DNA of 64,000 bases, from positions 119,727 through 183,726 of the forward strand of contig OMSO01000001.1 in the NCBI GenBank assembly GCA_900313675.1, in the 5' to 3' direction. The notes beneath the pieces are model-generated. The model was not told the origin of the DNA, did not search any database, and saw only the letters and a program-made list of their open reading frames with translations. The translations under genes were made by a program, and so were the position numbers. This document shows, in pieces, positions 44,032-52,403 of this stretch (positions within the stretch are counted from its first letter, which is position 1; the number at the start of each line of letters is the position of its first letter). The DNA comes from an uncultured Fibrobacter sp. (GTDB taxonomy: Bacteria > Fibrobacterota > Fibrobacteria > Fibrobacterales > Fibrobacteraceae).

Positions 44032-44394
44032 GTGCAGGATTTTCAATCTCTTGAAATTTGGAAAGAAAGTCACTCGCTGGTTTTGTCCATTTACAAAATC
44101 ACCGAAAATGACTTTCCTAAAAGCGAGTTGTTCACCCTGACCACGCAAATAAGACGAGCGGCATCGTCCATTCCGACAAACATTGCAGAAGGTTGTGGAA
44201 GGCGAACAAATAAAGATTTTGCACATTTCATCCAAATGGCAATAGGCTCATCATCTGAAGTAGAATACCAGCTCATTTTGGCCAAAGATTTAAAATATAT
44301 AACCGAGGAGACATGGAAATCACTAAGCAAGAACATCACCGAAATCAGAAAAATGATGCCTTCTTTTAACAAAAAACTCAGCACTCATAACTGA
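44032..44394 (+). CDS. Four-helix-bundle protein (23S rRNA intervening-sequence / Avd-like family)
   Basis: 120 residues from GTG 44032. An earlier TTG at 44014 would translate the repeat array, and family members begin at the (Q/V)-D-F-x-x-L-x-(I/V)-W motif seen here. QDFQSLEIWKESHSLVLSIYKITENDFPKSELFTLTTQIRRAASSIPTNIAEGCGRRT is diagnostic. The family includes proteins encoded in 23S rRNA intervening sequences and the Avd accessory protein of diversity-generating retroelements. No reverse transcriptase or rRNA is nearby. Lower GC than its neighbours, and bracketed by inverted 7-bp arrays, so it looks inserted between floA and the next gene. Confidence 0.88.
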   Translation: MQDFQSLEIWKESHSLVLSIYKITENDFPKSELFTLTTQIRRAASSIPTNIAEGCGRRTNKDFAHFIQMAIGSSSEVEYQLILAKDLKYITEETWKSLSKNITEIRKMMPSFNKKLSTHN

Positions 44395-44410
44395 CAACTG
44401 ATAACTATTA
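44383..44410. repeat. 7-bp tandem repeat array after the four-helix-bundle gene
   Basis: Heptads ACTCATA, ACTGACA, ACTGATA, ACTATTA. The first is the exact reverse complement of TATGAGT in the 5' array. The array supplies the stop codon of the four-helix-bundle gene (TGA 44392-44394) and touches the next start codon. Confidence 0.75.
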
Positions 44411-45234
44411 TGGAAGGACTACTCATCCTCATAGGCATCTGGCTTCTGGATGTCGTCATCAAGAAGGTTGCGGCCAGCAGAAACAAGCGGCAACAGCAGC
44501 CTCCCCAGTACCAGCCGGAAGATGACGACAGCTACGAGTCCCAAGACGAAACGCAGGAGCAGCGCCCCCCGCGTTCCTTGCAGGATTTGATCCGGCAGTT
44601 CGAAGACGCCCAGAGGCAGGCGACTCAAGGCAATATCGAGCCGCCCACTCCCCCGGTGCAACGCAAGCATTCTGAGCAACTGACCCTTCGCGACATCGCA
44701 GAAGTTGTCATCGATGTCGATTTTGTCAACCTGGAATTTTTAATGGAATCCTTTGACGTTGACGAAAACACCGCCGCCGAAATGCTGATGGACCTGCAGG
44801 CCCACCACATCGTGGGTCACGACATGGGCGAAGGAGATTGCGACGTCCTGGTGCATGACATCGAAGAACTGGACAACTTGCTCAACCGAGCCCTTCGACG
44901 GGCTCAGGGACCGGACGAGGCCGAACTCCAGGAACAGGAAGATTCCCGAAAGAACGAAATCGATGCCGCACAAGAAGATGCCCGTCGTCAGGAACTTGAA
45001 CGCCAGCAGAAACTGAACGCCCTGGAAGAACGGGCCAAGTCCGCTCGGGAATCTGCCGCCGCATTTGCAGGCGAAGGCTATGCGGACTCCACAGGCAACA
45101 GCGAAACCGCCCAAATGCTCCGCAAGCCCGCCGTATCCACAAGGAACATCGCCGATGTGCGCAAGGGATTCATCTGGGCAAAAGTCCTGGACGAGCCCCG
45201 CTTCAAGCGCCGCTGGAGCGCACAATATAGGTAA
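44410..45234 (+). CDS. Membrane-anchored protein with FtsK-gamma-like segment
   Basis: 274 residues. N-terminal membrane helix (MEGLLILIGIWLLDVVI), a Gln/Pro/Asp-rich linker, then residues about 100-160, LRDIAEVVIDVDFVNLEFLMESFDVDENTAAEMLMDLQAHHIVG, which have the helix-turn-helix spacing of the FtsK gamma winged helix. After that comes a charged coiled coil (RKNEIDAAQEDARRQELERQQKLNALEERA) and a basic tail. A copy of the CCTTCGAC...CTCAGGG hairpin repeat is embedded in frame (44892-44909), encoding LRRAQG. Function unknown. Confidence 0.68.
   Translation: MEGLLILIGIWLLDVVIKKVAASRNKRQQQPPQYQPEDDDSYESQDETQEQRPPRSLQDLIRQFEDAQRQATQGNIEPPTPPVQRKHSEQLTLRDIAEVVIDVDFVNLEFLMESFDVDENTAAEMLMDLQAHHIVGHDMGEGDCDVLVHDIEELDNLLNRALRRAQGPDEAELQEQEDSRKNEIDAAQEDARRQELERQQKLNALEERAKSARESAAAFAGEGYADSTGNSETAQMLRKPAVSTRNIADVRKGFIWAKVLDEPRFKRRWSAQYR
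44892..44909. repeat. CCTTCGACGGGCTCAGGG hairpin repeat inside a coding sequence
   Basis: One of three copies in the window of the CCYTTCGRC-(A/G)-(A/G)-GCTCAGGG type; the others are at 50713-50732 and 59152-59171. In frame within the 44410 gene. Confidence 0.7.
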
Positions 45235-45254
45235 CCGTTCGCGCCAAAAACATC

Positions 45255-45285
45255 AAAAGCCGCGCCCCTGTTGGCACGGCTTTTT
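45255..45285. terminator. Bidirectional terminator between convergent genes
   Basis: AAAAGCCG (45255-45262) pairs with CGGCTTTT (45277-45284), with an inner GCC-GGC pairing. A T-run follows on the plus strand and the A-run gives T's on the minus strand. It serves both the 44410 gene and the FISUMP gene ending at 45303. Confidence 0.75.
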
Positions 45286-45302
45286 CGTTTCTACGCTACA
45301 AC

Positions 45303-46316
45303 CTACCGCATGTCCGCAACGCAGCGCACGTACAGTCCCTTGCGGACACTCTCGTCGGTGCGGTTGATGCTCCGGGCCTCGCGCCTAAATTCCCAGGAAC
45401 GGCCCGTATTGCGCTTAATAGAGGTTGCAGACCAGTAGTGGCCGGTATTGGTCCCGTCGCAATACTGGTCCCAATCCTTGCAGCCGCCCACACCCATACT
45501 GTTCCAGTCCCACTGGGAGCGTTCCTTCTGGAAATCCCGCCACTCGCCGTCGTCGGGCAAATGCCAGCCCTTGGGGCAGGCCTTCTTGGCTTCGCTGTGG
45601 GTATAGAACCGTCCGTATTTCTTGCACAGTTCCATATCTTCTAGCAGGCACTGGCTCTTGGCATCCGTCAGTCCGTAGCGGATATTCTGCACCATCCAGA
45701 TCTTGTCGCCCACGATTTTCACCTTGTACTGTCTTTCGTCGCGGGTATCCGTCATGAGCATGTCGTCTTTGGAGATGTTCTTTTCGGCAAGCAGGTCCCG
45801 TTCTGTTACACAACGCACGGCCACCACGGATTCCTTGGGCAGGTTCACCTTCTGGAAACTCCCGCGTTTCAGGTCCAGCATCAGCGCCTGTATGCCCAAC
45901 TTTCCGGCATCCCCCGCTATGGCGAAGTAGGCCGCATCTTTCCCCTGGACCTTCGGGTTCTTCTTGGACATGTCGTAATAGCCACGGGTATTTCCTGCAA
46001 AAGCCTTGGCATTCTGTTTTTTACGAGGCCCCATGAACTTGTCTTCGGCAAGGTCGTTCCATTCCTTCAAATCCGGGAGATGAGTCCCTGCGGGGCAAAG
46101 CCCGGACCAGGATTCCTTCTTGTAGAAACTGACCTTCGCCCGGTCCTTAAAATCGGGCTTGCCGTCTAAAGAAACATTGCTCGTAAACCAGTTTAGCTTT
46201 CCGGAGGGCATCATCTTGTAGGTGTGTCCATCGCGGCTGTCCTTGACCGAAGTGGCACAGGCAAAAGCAACAGAAAAAGCCACTAAAACGGAAAGGCGAA
46301 CCCAAATTCTCATCAT
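45303..46316 (-). CDS. Lipoprotein with two FISUMP domains
   Basis: 337 residues from ATG 46316. Signal peptide ends AFAC, a lipobox-like site. Two FISUMP units are visible. The first opens with DSRDGHTYKMM and contains LCPAGTHLPDLKEWNDL. The second opens with DTRDERQYKVKIVGDKIWMVQNIRYG and has the canonical ACPKGWHLPDDGEWRDF, then YWSAT and VRCVAD. Both end in a V-A-V-R-C-V or V-R-C-V motif. The Cys pairs probably form disulfides. FISUMP proteins are a lineage-specific expansion in Fibrobacter, exported and of unknown function. Tail-to-tail with the 44410 gene. Confidence 0.9.
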   Translation of the reverse strand: MMRIWVRLSVLVAFSVAFACATSVKDSRDGHTYKMMPSGKLNWFTSNVSLDGKPDFKDRAKVSFYKKESWSGLCPAGTHLPDLKEWNDLAEDKFMGPRKKQNAKAFAGNTRGYYDMSKKNPKVQGKDAAYFAIAGDAGKLGIQALMLDLKRGSFQKVNLPKESVVAVRCVTERDLLAEKNISKDDMLMTDTRDERQYKVKIVGDKIWMVQNIRYGLTDAKSQCLLEDMELCKKYGRFYTHSEAKKACPKGWHLPDDGEWRDFQKERSQWDWNSMGVGGCKDWDQYCDGTNTGHYWSATSIKRNTGRSWEFRREARSINRTDESVRKGLYVRCVADMR

Positions 46317-46381
46317 AAACAACCTCAATTCCACCTACAAATATATATCCCAAATTAAAAAACGAAACTTACAATAAAATG

Positions 46382-47221
46382 TTATATGCGGATTGTAAGG
46401 CCTGCCGCCCCAGGGTACACCCAAAGGGAGAACCTTTCGTCCCGTTTTTTATGGATTTCGATTACCGCAAGACTCACGCCCGTACCCACCAGGGCCCCCA
46501 CCACCACATCCGTCAGGTAGTGCTTGCCCGCCGCTATCCGCAAAACTCCTTCCAGGGCCGCTGCCGATAGCGCCCCTGCCCACACCACGCCCCTGAAGGG
46601 CGAGTGGGGGTACATTTCGCTGAACCACTCCCCGGTAAACACCGCCACCGTAAAGGCAGCCGAAGCGTGCCCGCTATAAAAACTCCCGTAGGCCTCGGCA
46701 TCCGCCTTTTCGGCCCGTTCCACCGACTTGCGGTTGGAGCCGTAACCGTCCTTGGCATAGACATAGGGCCTGGGCCAGAATTCCATAGAACGGACCATCA
46801 GGTTTATGCCCGACTGGAGGGCAAGCGCCTGGGCAAACATCAGGGTAAAACCGGCGGCATCCTGGCCAGAGGCGTCTCCCACCCCGTAAGAATACCCCGC
46901 AAGGGCCAAGGGCGCCACCCCCAAAGCAGCTGCCCACTTGCTCGCCTTGTCGGCAGGCTCGCTGTATCGCCCCGCCAGGGGCCTGTCCCAGGGGGCAAGC
47001 TCCGAAACCGAACGGTAATCCCCCGGTTCAGGCTTTTCCATCTGGGTGTAGCGGTAGTTGCCGAAAAAGGCCGTGAACGCCGACAAGAATGTGACCGGCA
47101 TGTCCTTGGACCAGGAGACATCGTAGTGGACCACTTCCGGCGCAGGCGTTCCCGCCGCCCACACCATCAAGGGCAAGACCACCAGACTCAAAAAAAACTT
47201 TTTCCACCGCAAAGCGTTCAC
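46382..47221 (-). CDS. PAP2-family phosphatase, exported or membrane
   Basis: 279 residues from GTG 47221. Signal peptide (FFLSLVVLPLMVWA). The acid phosphatase triad motifs are present in order: a K-x6-RP-like FWPRPYVY, SFYSGHAS (SGH) and RIAAGKHYLTDVVVGALVG (R-x5-H-x3-D). Likely acts on lipid phosphates such as undecaprenyl or phosphatidate phosphate in the periplasm. The start lies only 30 bp from the divergent ArsR-methyltransferase start. Confidence 0.9.
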   Translation of the reverse strand: MNALRWKKFFLSLVVLPLMVWAAGTPAPEVVHYDVSWSKDMPVTFLSAFTAFFGNYRYTQMEKPEPGDYRSVSELAPWDRPLAGRYSEPADKASKWAAALGVAPLALAGYSYGVGDASGQDAAGFTLMFAQALALQSGINLMVRSMEFWPRPYVYAKDGYGSNRKSVERAEKADAEAYGSFYSGHASAAFTVAVFTGEWFSEMYPHSPFRGVVWAGALSAAALEGVLRIAAGKHYLTDVVVGALVGTGVSLAVIEIHKKRDERFSLWVYPGAAGLTIRI

Positions 47222-47251
47222 ACCCCCAAACTAAAAAATTATATTGGAGGT

Positions 47252-48199
47252 ATGCCGAGCAAGAACATTACCCGCGAGCCCATTACACCCTCCATCGAGC
47301 TGTTCAACGCCATTTCCGACGAGATGCGCCTGAAAATCCTGATGCTCCTGGACCAGGCCGAATTTACCGTCAACGAAATCAAGGATATCCTGGATATCCA
47401 CCAGAGCAACGCCAGCCGACACCTTTCCAAGCTTTCGGCCTGCAAGCTCCTGAAAGACCGCCGCGACGGCATCAAGGCCTACTACGGGCTCAGCGAAGAA
47501 CTCCTGCTTTCGAGCCGTGTCCTTTCGGTCATCCGGGAGGCCTACGAAGACCTGCAAGACAAGGACATCATCCAATGCCGCGCCGAGCAGGTGCTGCAAG
47601 ACCGCACCGACAAGACCAAGGGCCAGATCCACAAGCTGGACCAGGCCGGCGGCAGCCTCAAGGCCCAAATCAGCCTGTTCAGCAAGCTCATGGTGCCCTT
47701 TGAAAAGGCGGTAGATATCGGCTGCGGCGAAGGGGGCGACCTCTCGCTGATGCTTGCGAACCGCTGCCAGAACGTATTCTCCCTGGATTATGACCCCAAG
47801 GTCATCAGCGGGCTCCAGAGAATCCTCAAGAAAAAGGGCATCGCAAACGTCACCCCGAAGGTGGCGGACATGCTCTCTACCGGGCTCCCGGACAACTTCG
47901 CCGACCTGGTACTCATGAGCCAGGTGCTCCACCACGCCCAGGACCCGCGCCTCGCCCTCAAGGAGGCCATCCGTATTCTGAAACCGGGCGGAACACTCGC
48001 CCTTCTGGACCTGGCCCAGCACAAAGAAGAATCCTTCCGTGAAACCCACGGTCACATCTGGCTTGGTTTCGACCGCGCCCAGCTGGAATTTTTCGTGAAG
48101 GAATTCAACTGCAAGATTGTCGAAAGCGAAATTATCCCCAGCGAGAACCAGGTAGACAAGAAACTCCCCGTCATCTGCATGATTTTGACCAAAGAGTAG
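47252..48199 (+). CDS. ArsR-family regulator fused to SAM-dependent methyltransferase
   Basis: 315 residues from ATG 47252. GGAGG sits directly between TATATT (47240-47245) and the start, so little or no leader is possible. Residues 15-95 are an ArsR winged helix (NAISDEMRLKILMLLDQAEFTVNEIKDILDIHQSNASRHLSKL). Residues 145-260 are a class I methyltransferase (AVDIGCGEGGDLSLML, FADLVLMSQVLHHAQDPRLAL, ILKPGGTLALLDLA). The recognition-helix side lacks an obvious metal-binding CxC. Similar fusions are known as SAH-responsive regulators (SahR type), so methyl-cycle sensing is possible but unproven. Confidence 0.88.
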   Translation: MPSKNITREPITPSIELFNAISDEMRLKILMLLDQAEFTVNEIKDILDIHQSNASRHLSKLSACKLLKDRRDGIKAYYGLSEELLLSSRVLSVIREAYEDLQDKDIIQCRAEQVLQDRTDKTKGQIHKLDQAGGSLKAQISLFSKLMVPFEKAVDIGCGEGGDLSLMLANRCQNVFSLDYDPKVISGLQRILKKKGIANVTPKVADMLSTGLPDNFADLVLMSQVLHHAQDPRLALKEAIRILKPGGTLALLDLAQHKEESFRETHGHIWLGFDRAQLEFFVKEFNCKIVESEIIPSENQVDKKLPVICMILTKE

Positions 48200-48227
48200 C
48201 GAGGCTCGAGGTTCGGGCATACGTGGG
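48200..48227. repeat. Short degenerate 7-bp tandem array
   Basis: CGAGGCT, CGAGGTT, CGGGCAT, ACGTGGG immediately follow the ArsR-methyltransferase stop codon. The first two units match the reverse complement of the 6462-6489 array. Confidence 0.4.
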
Positions 48228-48298
48228 AAAAAATTTATCCAGCCTATTGCTTTTTTGAAAAAAAACAGGTAGATTTAGAATAACGAAAGGAGAGACCC

Positions 48299-48409
48299 AT
48301 GGGAAAGGTTTTCAAAATTCTGGTGATTGTCGCCGTCTGCCTGATTTCGGCCCTCGGGATCTACGGCATCGTGCGGACCGCCCGCCTCGATGAGAACACG
48401 GCGGACTAG
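48299..48409 (+). CDS. 36-residue single-pass membrane protein
   Basis: ATG 48299 follows AAAGGAGAG at a good distance. The product is M-G-K-V-F-K, then ILVIVAVCLISALGIYGIV, then a polar tail RTARLDENTAD: positive-inside, one transmembrane helix. A TAGAAT -10-like box lies at 48276-48281, and a strong terminator follows at 48434-48452, so the gene is a complete monocistronic unit. No family known. Small proteins of this layout often modulate a larger membrane complex; no partner can be named. Confidence 0.7.
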   Translation: MGKVFKILVIVAVCLISALGIYGIVRTARLDENTAD

Positions 48410-48433
48410 CCATCTGCATTTTTTTGAAGTGTA

Positions 48434-48458
48434 GCCGGGACATGCGCCCGGCCTTTTG
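48434..48458 (+). terminator. Rho-independent terminator after the small membrane protein gene
   Basis: GCCGGG (48434-48439) pairs with CCCGGC (48447-48452), followed by CTTTTG. Confidence 0.75.
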
Positions 48459-48496
48459 TGCATTCCGCCAGCAAGCGCTTTGCTATATTGTCCAAC

Positions 48497-51259
48497 ATGA
48501 ACTTTCTAAACAAGAAACCTCTGTTTTTTGCGGTTACTGCCGCAGTTTTTTTGGGCATTCTTCTCATTGTCTTTCGGGAATTCGCCTTCAATCCTGACAC
48601 CCTGATGCTGAACAGCGACCAGCTGAACGGTATCGGCAGCCGTATTCTCCGCGCCGAAAACGCTGTCGTCACGGAATGGGACGATTCCCGCCTGGGCGGC
48701 GTCCCCACCATCGACGCCCTTTTCGCCGACGTCTACCACCCCCTTGTTTGGGTGCAGTTCATTACGGACCCCGCCCGAGCCGTAGGCTTTAAGTTTATCT
48801 TGACCGTCTGGGTGGCCTTCATGAGTGCCATGCTCTTGGCCTGGAACCTGACGGGGAACCGCTGGTGGGCAGCACTTCTCGGCATGCTCTACGCCTTCTC
48901 GCCGGAATATTTCACCTACATCTACGGCGGACACGACGGAAAGATGATGGTTTTCGCCATCGCGCCGCTTGCCCTCCTTGCCATCCGTAAAATCGTTCGG
49001 GACGGAAGCCTCCCCTACCTGATTATTCTCGCCCTTTCTATTACCTGGATGATTCTCGGTAGCCACCTGCAGCTCACCTACCTGTTCCTGTGGGGCGCCG
49101 GATTCTATACCCTCTACGAAGCTTTTTTCCATTGCGATTCCTTCAAGACCAAAGGCAAGCGTATAGGCCTAGCGGCAGCGGGACTTGCCTTCGGGCTTGC
49201 CATCAGCTGCTTCCAGGTGGTACCTCCCTACATGTACACCACCACCCAGTCCGTCCGTGGCGAAGGGGACCACACCAACCTGGGCCATGCCGTAAGCTGG
49301 TCCCTGCATCAAGAGGAACTGGCCCAGATGCTCCTGCCCGGGTTCATCGGGGTAGACGTCTATGAATACGACGACAAGGCCGGGAAACTGGAAGGCAGTT
49401 CTTTCGTGGGATTTACCGTACAGGAATACCAGTCCTCGGGCGGGTCTCCTTTCTATTGGGGACACAACCCATTCAAGTTGGATCACAACAACGCAGGCGC
49501 ACTCCTGACCCTGCTGGGATTCCTATGCCTGTTCTTGCCCGGCAAACGCCGCTGGGCCATGTTCTGGGGGCTTGGAGCGGTTCTTGCCCTGAGCTACGGC
49601 ATGGGTGCACATTCTCCGCTATTCAAGCTCTGGTACAACATCTTGCCTGGCGTCAAGAATTTCCGTGCCCCCGGCATGGCGCTGTTCTGGTTGCCCCTGC
49701 TGCTTGTGATGATGGCCGCCCCGGTCCTCAAGGCCATTTCCGACGAATCCAGCGAAGCCGCTAGGAATCGCCGCGCCCTGTTCCACGGCGCCGTCATGTT
49801 TGTGCTGCTCCTGGTCATCGTTGTCATCGCCCGCTACAACTGGACACTCTTTATCGGGCCATTCGGACTTGTCACCTGCCTGGTGTATGCCGTAGCATGT
49901 CTCGGCGTCATGAGCCTGGACGACCAGGGGAAGGAATTTTCTGTAGCCAACTTCACCGATAGCTTCAAGGCCGGCCTCCCCGGCACCCATCGCGCTATCC
50001 AGGCCTGCGTCGTAATCGGCTTCACCTTGATCGGATTGTTCCTCATGAGCGGGCAAAAACTCCTGGAAGATGGGGTAACGGCCCCCTATTTCAAGCCCCT
50101 GAACGAAATAGCCATGCAGATGAGCGCAGGGAAAATCATTCCCGGGTTCATCCTGGTGCTCGTAATCGTGACCGCCACCTTGTTCACCTTCAAGTGGAAA
50201 GCGGGCATTGCCCAAAAAGCGGGGCTCCTTGCCGCCGTGGCCGCCGTGGAATTGTTCTTTATTGACGGGGCGTTCATCCAGAACGTAGAAGCCAAGGAAT
50301 ACCTCCAGCCGGAAAACCCCGTAGTAGCCGCCATCAAGGCGCCCTACAAGGCGGACAGTCTGAATACACCCCGCGTGCTTTCCCTTTCCAGAAACAAGGC
50401 GCTGGGAGCAAACGCCTTCCCGCAGTTCCACCTGCGCAACGCCGACGGGTTCCACGACAACGAACTGGCAAGCTACAGGGCTTTCCGTGGTGGCCAGCAA
50501 AACGCAAACTTCCTCCTGAACATCAACAATCCCGAAGCGGTCCACCCCTTCCTGGACCTGATGAATATCGGCTTTATCATCTTCGATAGCCAGCGGGGCA
50601 CGACCTACATGCCTATCCCCACCGCCATGGGAGAGGCCTACCTCTATGGTGATGCCACCGTCATGAGCGACGAAGACGCCATCAAGACCTTGCAGGAGAA
50701 AGCCGCCATTCGCCCTTCGGCAAGCTCAGGGACCTTAACTGAGCCAATAGCCGATTCCACAGTTGCAGACTCTACCGTGGCAAGTGCCGATAGCGCCGCC
50801 GCAGACAGCACCGTTACCGATTCCTCAGCGGCTTTAGTTGCAAGTGTTCCGGCCGAACCTCAAGACGACCCCAACGTTTTCTACTACAGGGAAAAGGCCA
50901 TCCTGTCCGAAAATCCTGAGCAAGCACTAGAAGGCGGTATCGTCCAAGGGTACGCCCGCCTCGTGGAACAGCCCAAGATGGACACCCAGGTATTCGAAGC
51001 CGAAAGCGACAGGCCCGCTATCATGGTGGTGGCCGGAAATTACCACCCCTACTGGAAGGCTTATGTAAACGGAAAGGAATCCAAGGTCTATAAGGCCTTC
51101 GGGAACTTGCGGGCCGTAGAAGTGCCCAAGGGAAAATCCACCATCCGCATGAAATACCGGAGCAAGCCCTTCCACGACTGCCTAAAGATCAGTGCCCTGG
51201 CCATAGTCCTGCTCGCCATCTTCGGCATAGCAGTACTTGCGAAATCACGAAAAAAATAG
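48497..51259 (+). CDS. YfhO-like polytopic membrane protein
   Basis: 920 residues from ATG 48497 (TATATT at 48484-48489, 7 nt upstream). About 12-14 membrane helices are followed by a periplasmic C-terminal domain (MVVAGNYHPYWKAYVNGKESKVYKAFGNLRAVEVPKGKSTIRMKYR) and a last helix. This matches the YfhO family, putative glycosyltransferases acting with lipid-linked sugars (YfhO glycosylates lipoteichoic acid in Bacillus). Typical loop motifs are NSDQLNGIG, YGGHDGKMM and FRAPGMALF. Residues about 739-785 are an Ala/Ser/Asp/Val-rich insert (IADSTVADSTVASADSA) that begins with an in-frame hairpin repeat copy at 50713-50732. Confidence 0.85.
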   Translation: MNFLNKKPLFFAVTAAVFLGILLIVFREFAFNPDTLMLNSDQLNGIGSRILRAENAVVTEWDDSRLGGVPTIDALFADVYHPLVWVQFITDPARAVGFKFILTVWVAFMSAMLLAWNLTGNRWWAALLGMLYAFSPEYFTYIYGGHDGKMMVFAIAPLALLAIRKIVRDGSLPYLIILALSITWMILGSHLQLTYLFLWGAGFYTLYEAFFHCDSFKTKGKRIGLAAAGLAFGLAISCFQVVPPYMYTTTQSVRGEGDHTNLGHAVSWSLHQEELAQMLLPGFIGVDVYEYDDKAGKLEGSSFVGFTVQEYQSSGGSPFYWGHNPFKLDHNNAGALLTLLGFLCLFLPGKRRWAMFWGLGAVLALSYGMGAHSPLFKLWYNILPGVKNFRAPGMALFWLPLLLVMMAAPVLKAISDESSEAARNRRALFHGAVMFVLLLVIVVIARYNWTLFIGPFGLVTCLVYAVACLGVMSLDDQGKEFSVANFTDSFKAGLPGTHRAIQACVVIGFTLIGLFLMSGQKLLEDGVTAPYFKPLNEIAMQMSAGKIIPGFILVLVIVTATLFTFKWKAGIAQKAGLLAAVAAVELFFIDGAFIQNVEAKEYLQPENPVVAAIKAPYKADSLNTPRVLSLSRNKALGANAFPQFHLRNADGFHDNELASYRAFRGGQQNANFLLNINNPEAVHPFLDLMNIGFIIFDSQRGTTYMPIPTAMGEAYLYGDATVMSDEDAIKTLQEKAAIRPSASSGTLTEPIADSTVADSTVASADSAAADSTVTDSSAALVASVPAEPQDDPNVFYYREKAILSENPEQALEGGIVQGYARLVEQPKMDTQVFEAESDRPAIMVVAGNYHPYWKAYVNGKESKVYKAFGNLRAVEVPKGKSTIRMKYRSKPFHDCLKISALAIVLLAIFGIAVLAKSRKK
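50713..50732. repeat. CCCTTCGGCAAGCTCAGGGA hairpin repeat inside the YfhO-like gene
   Basis: Second copy of the hairpin repeat, in frame (encoding P-S-A-S-S-G-T), at the edge of a low-complexity insert absent from the usual family core. Confidence 0.75.
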
Positions 51260-51288
51260 CGTTAGCAGTCGTTACCGTGAGCAACAAA

Positions 51289-51361
51289 CGCCAGTTATTA
51301 AACTGGCGTGGTTGCGAGAGCATCGGCAAGCCGTAGAAGGCTCTAAGCATTTAGCCGATGC
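51289..51361. terminator. Two adjacent hairpins between convergent genes
   Basis: Hairpin 1: CGCCAGTT (51289-51296) with AACTGGCG (51301-51308), loop ATTA; on the minus strand it is followed by TTTGTT. Hairpin 2: GCATCGGC (51320-51327) with GCCGATGC (51354-51361), enclosing AGCC (51329-51332) paired with GGCT (51339-51342). Hairpin 1 likely terminates the 51367 gene. Hairpin 2 has no T-tract and is unexplained. Confidence 0.5.
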
Positions 51362-51366
51362 GGTCA

Positions 51367-52359
51367 CTATTTCAGCCCGGCAAGAATCAGGCGAACAACG
51401 CCCTTGGCAAATTCTTTGCCGTCGGACTTCAGGGAGGCGGACTTTTTCAGGGATATTCCCTGATCCTTCTTCAGGTTCAACACAAGCTGGGCGACACAGT
51501 ATTCGTCGTATTCCACCTTCATGTTGTAATCGGCGAAGTTGAACTTTTCGGCATCCTTATCAGCCTTGAATTCATCGTAGGCAGCATTGCAGTCTTCTTC
51601 GTCAATGGCGTAACGGATGGCGAAATTCAGGGAGCATTCATCGCCTTCGTAAGAGACGGTCAGCTCGCCAGAAGATTCCTTCAGTTCATCCACCTCGATG
51701 GACACCAGGTCATCGTACATGGTCAGGCGGTCGCAGTCGGCAGCACGGATATTCTTGAGGACATTTTCCTCATCGGCTTTACCCTCTACCACCTGCTTGT
51801 CCGCAGGCTGGAACTTTAGGTAGAAATCGATCAGGGCTTTTTCTGTCTGGACAATGGCGAGATTTTCCTCGAACAGGTTCGCCTTGAAATCCTGGGCATA
51901 GCATTCACCGGAATAGTGTATTACCGACGCCATGTCATCGCCCTTCTCGTAGCGAATGCCCATCTGGAACTTGTCGCCCTTCTTGCCCGGGCCTACCTGC
52001 CAAAATCCTACGGGGAACTTGCCACCGTCAAACTCAAAGCGGGCGGGTTCCGTAATATCCTTTTCAAAACGCAAGGCGGTAGTCTTATCCAAATAGGACT
52101 TGTACTTGAAAACAGAATCCGGATCTTCTTCTTTCCATACCAGATTGCCAAGTTCACCCACCTTGCAGACCGGGTAAGTGACCGTCAAGGTAGAGTCGTC
52201 GGAATCGTAATCATAGTGGGCCTTGGAGAGAACCATGTCAAAAGAATCTTCCAAATCAATACTGGAAGAACCGCTATCGCTACCGCAGGCCGAAAGCACA
52301 AAACCACAAGCGACGGCAACCCCAAAGGGAGCCACATACTTTTTCAAGTTCAAGTTCAT
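51367..52359 (-). CDS. Lipoprotein of unknown function
   Basis: 330 residues from ATG 52359, preceded by AGAGG and a TATAAT box. Signal peptide with lipobox VLSAC, then a Ser/Gly linker. The mature protein is acidic and soluble, with six cysteines in two clusters that may form disulfides (YPVCKVG, YSGECYAQD, RAADCDRL, YEGDECSLN, EEDCNAA, DEYCVAQ). Two regions have a similar Y-x-G-(E/D)-(E/D)-C layout (HYSGECY, SYEGDEC), hinting at an internal duplication. No family recognised. Probably periplasmic or surface. Confidence 0.7.
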   Translation of the reverse strand: MNLNLKKYVAPFGVAVACGFVLSACGSDSGSSSIDLEDSFDMVLSKAHYDYDSDDSTLTVTYPVCKVGELGNLVWKEEDPDSVFKYKSYLDKTTALRFEKDITEPARFEFDGGKFPVGFWQVGPGKKGDKFQMGIRYEKGDDMASVIHYSGECYAQDFKANLFEENLAIVQTEKALIDFYLKFQPADKQVVEGKADEENVLKNIRAADCDRLTMYDDLVSIEVDELKESSGELTVSYEGDECSLNFAIRYAIDEEDCNAAYDEFKADKDAEKFNFADYNMKVEYDEYCVAQLVLNLKKDQGISLKKSASLKSDGKEFAKGVVRLILAGLK

Positions 52360-52403
52360 CAAAAAACCTCTAACCCTATTATACATTTTTTTCGCAAAAA
52401 ACG

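Noticed and set aside
43992..44410. Diversity-generating retroelement
   Set aside because: The four-helix-bundle protein is Avd-like, but no reverse transcriptase or template/variable repeat pair is visible within the window.
46604..47251. N-terminal extension of the ArsR-methyltransferase frame
   Set aside because: It covers the PAP2 gene on the other strand; the ArsR fold starts just after ATG 47252, which has a ribosome site.
51260..51366. Possible tRNA or tmRNA fragment
   Set aside because: Stems are present, but there is no T-loop GTTCRA sequence, no anticodon-arm geometry and no CCA-end context.
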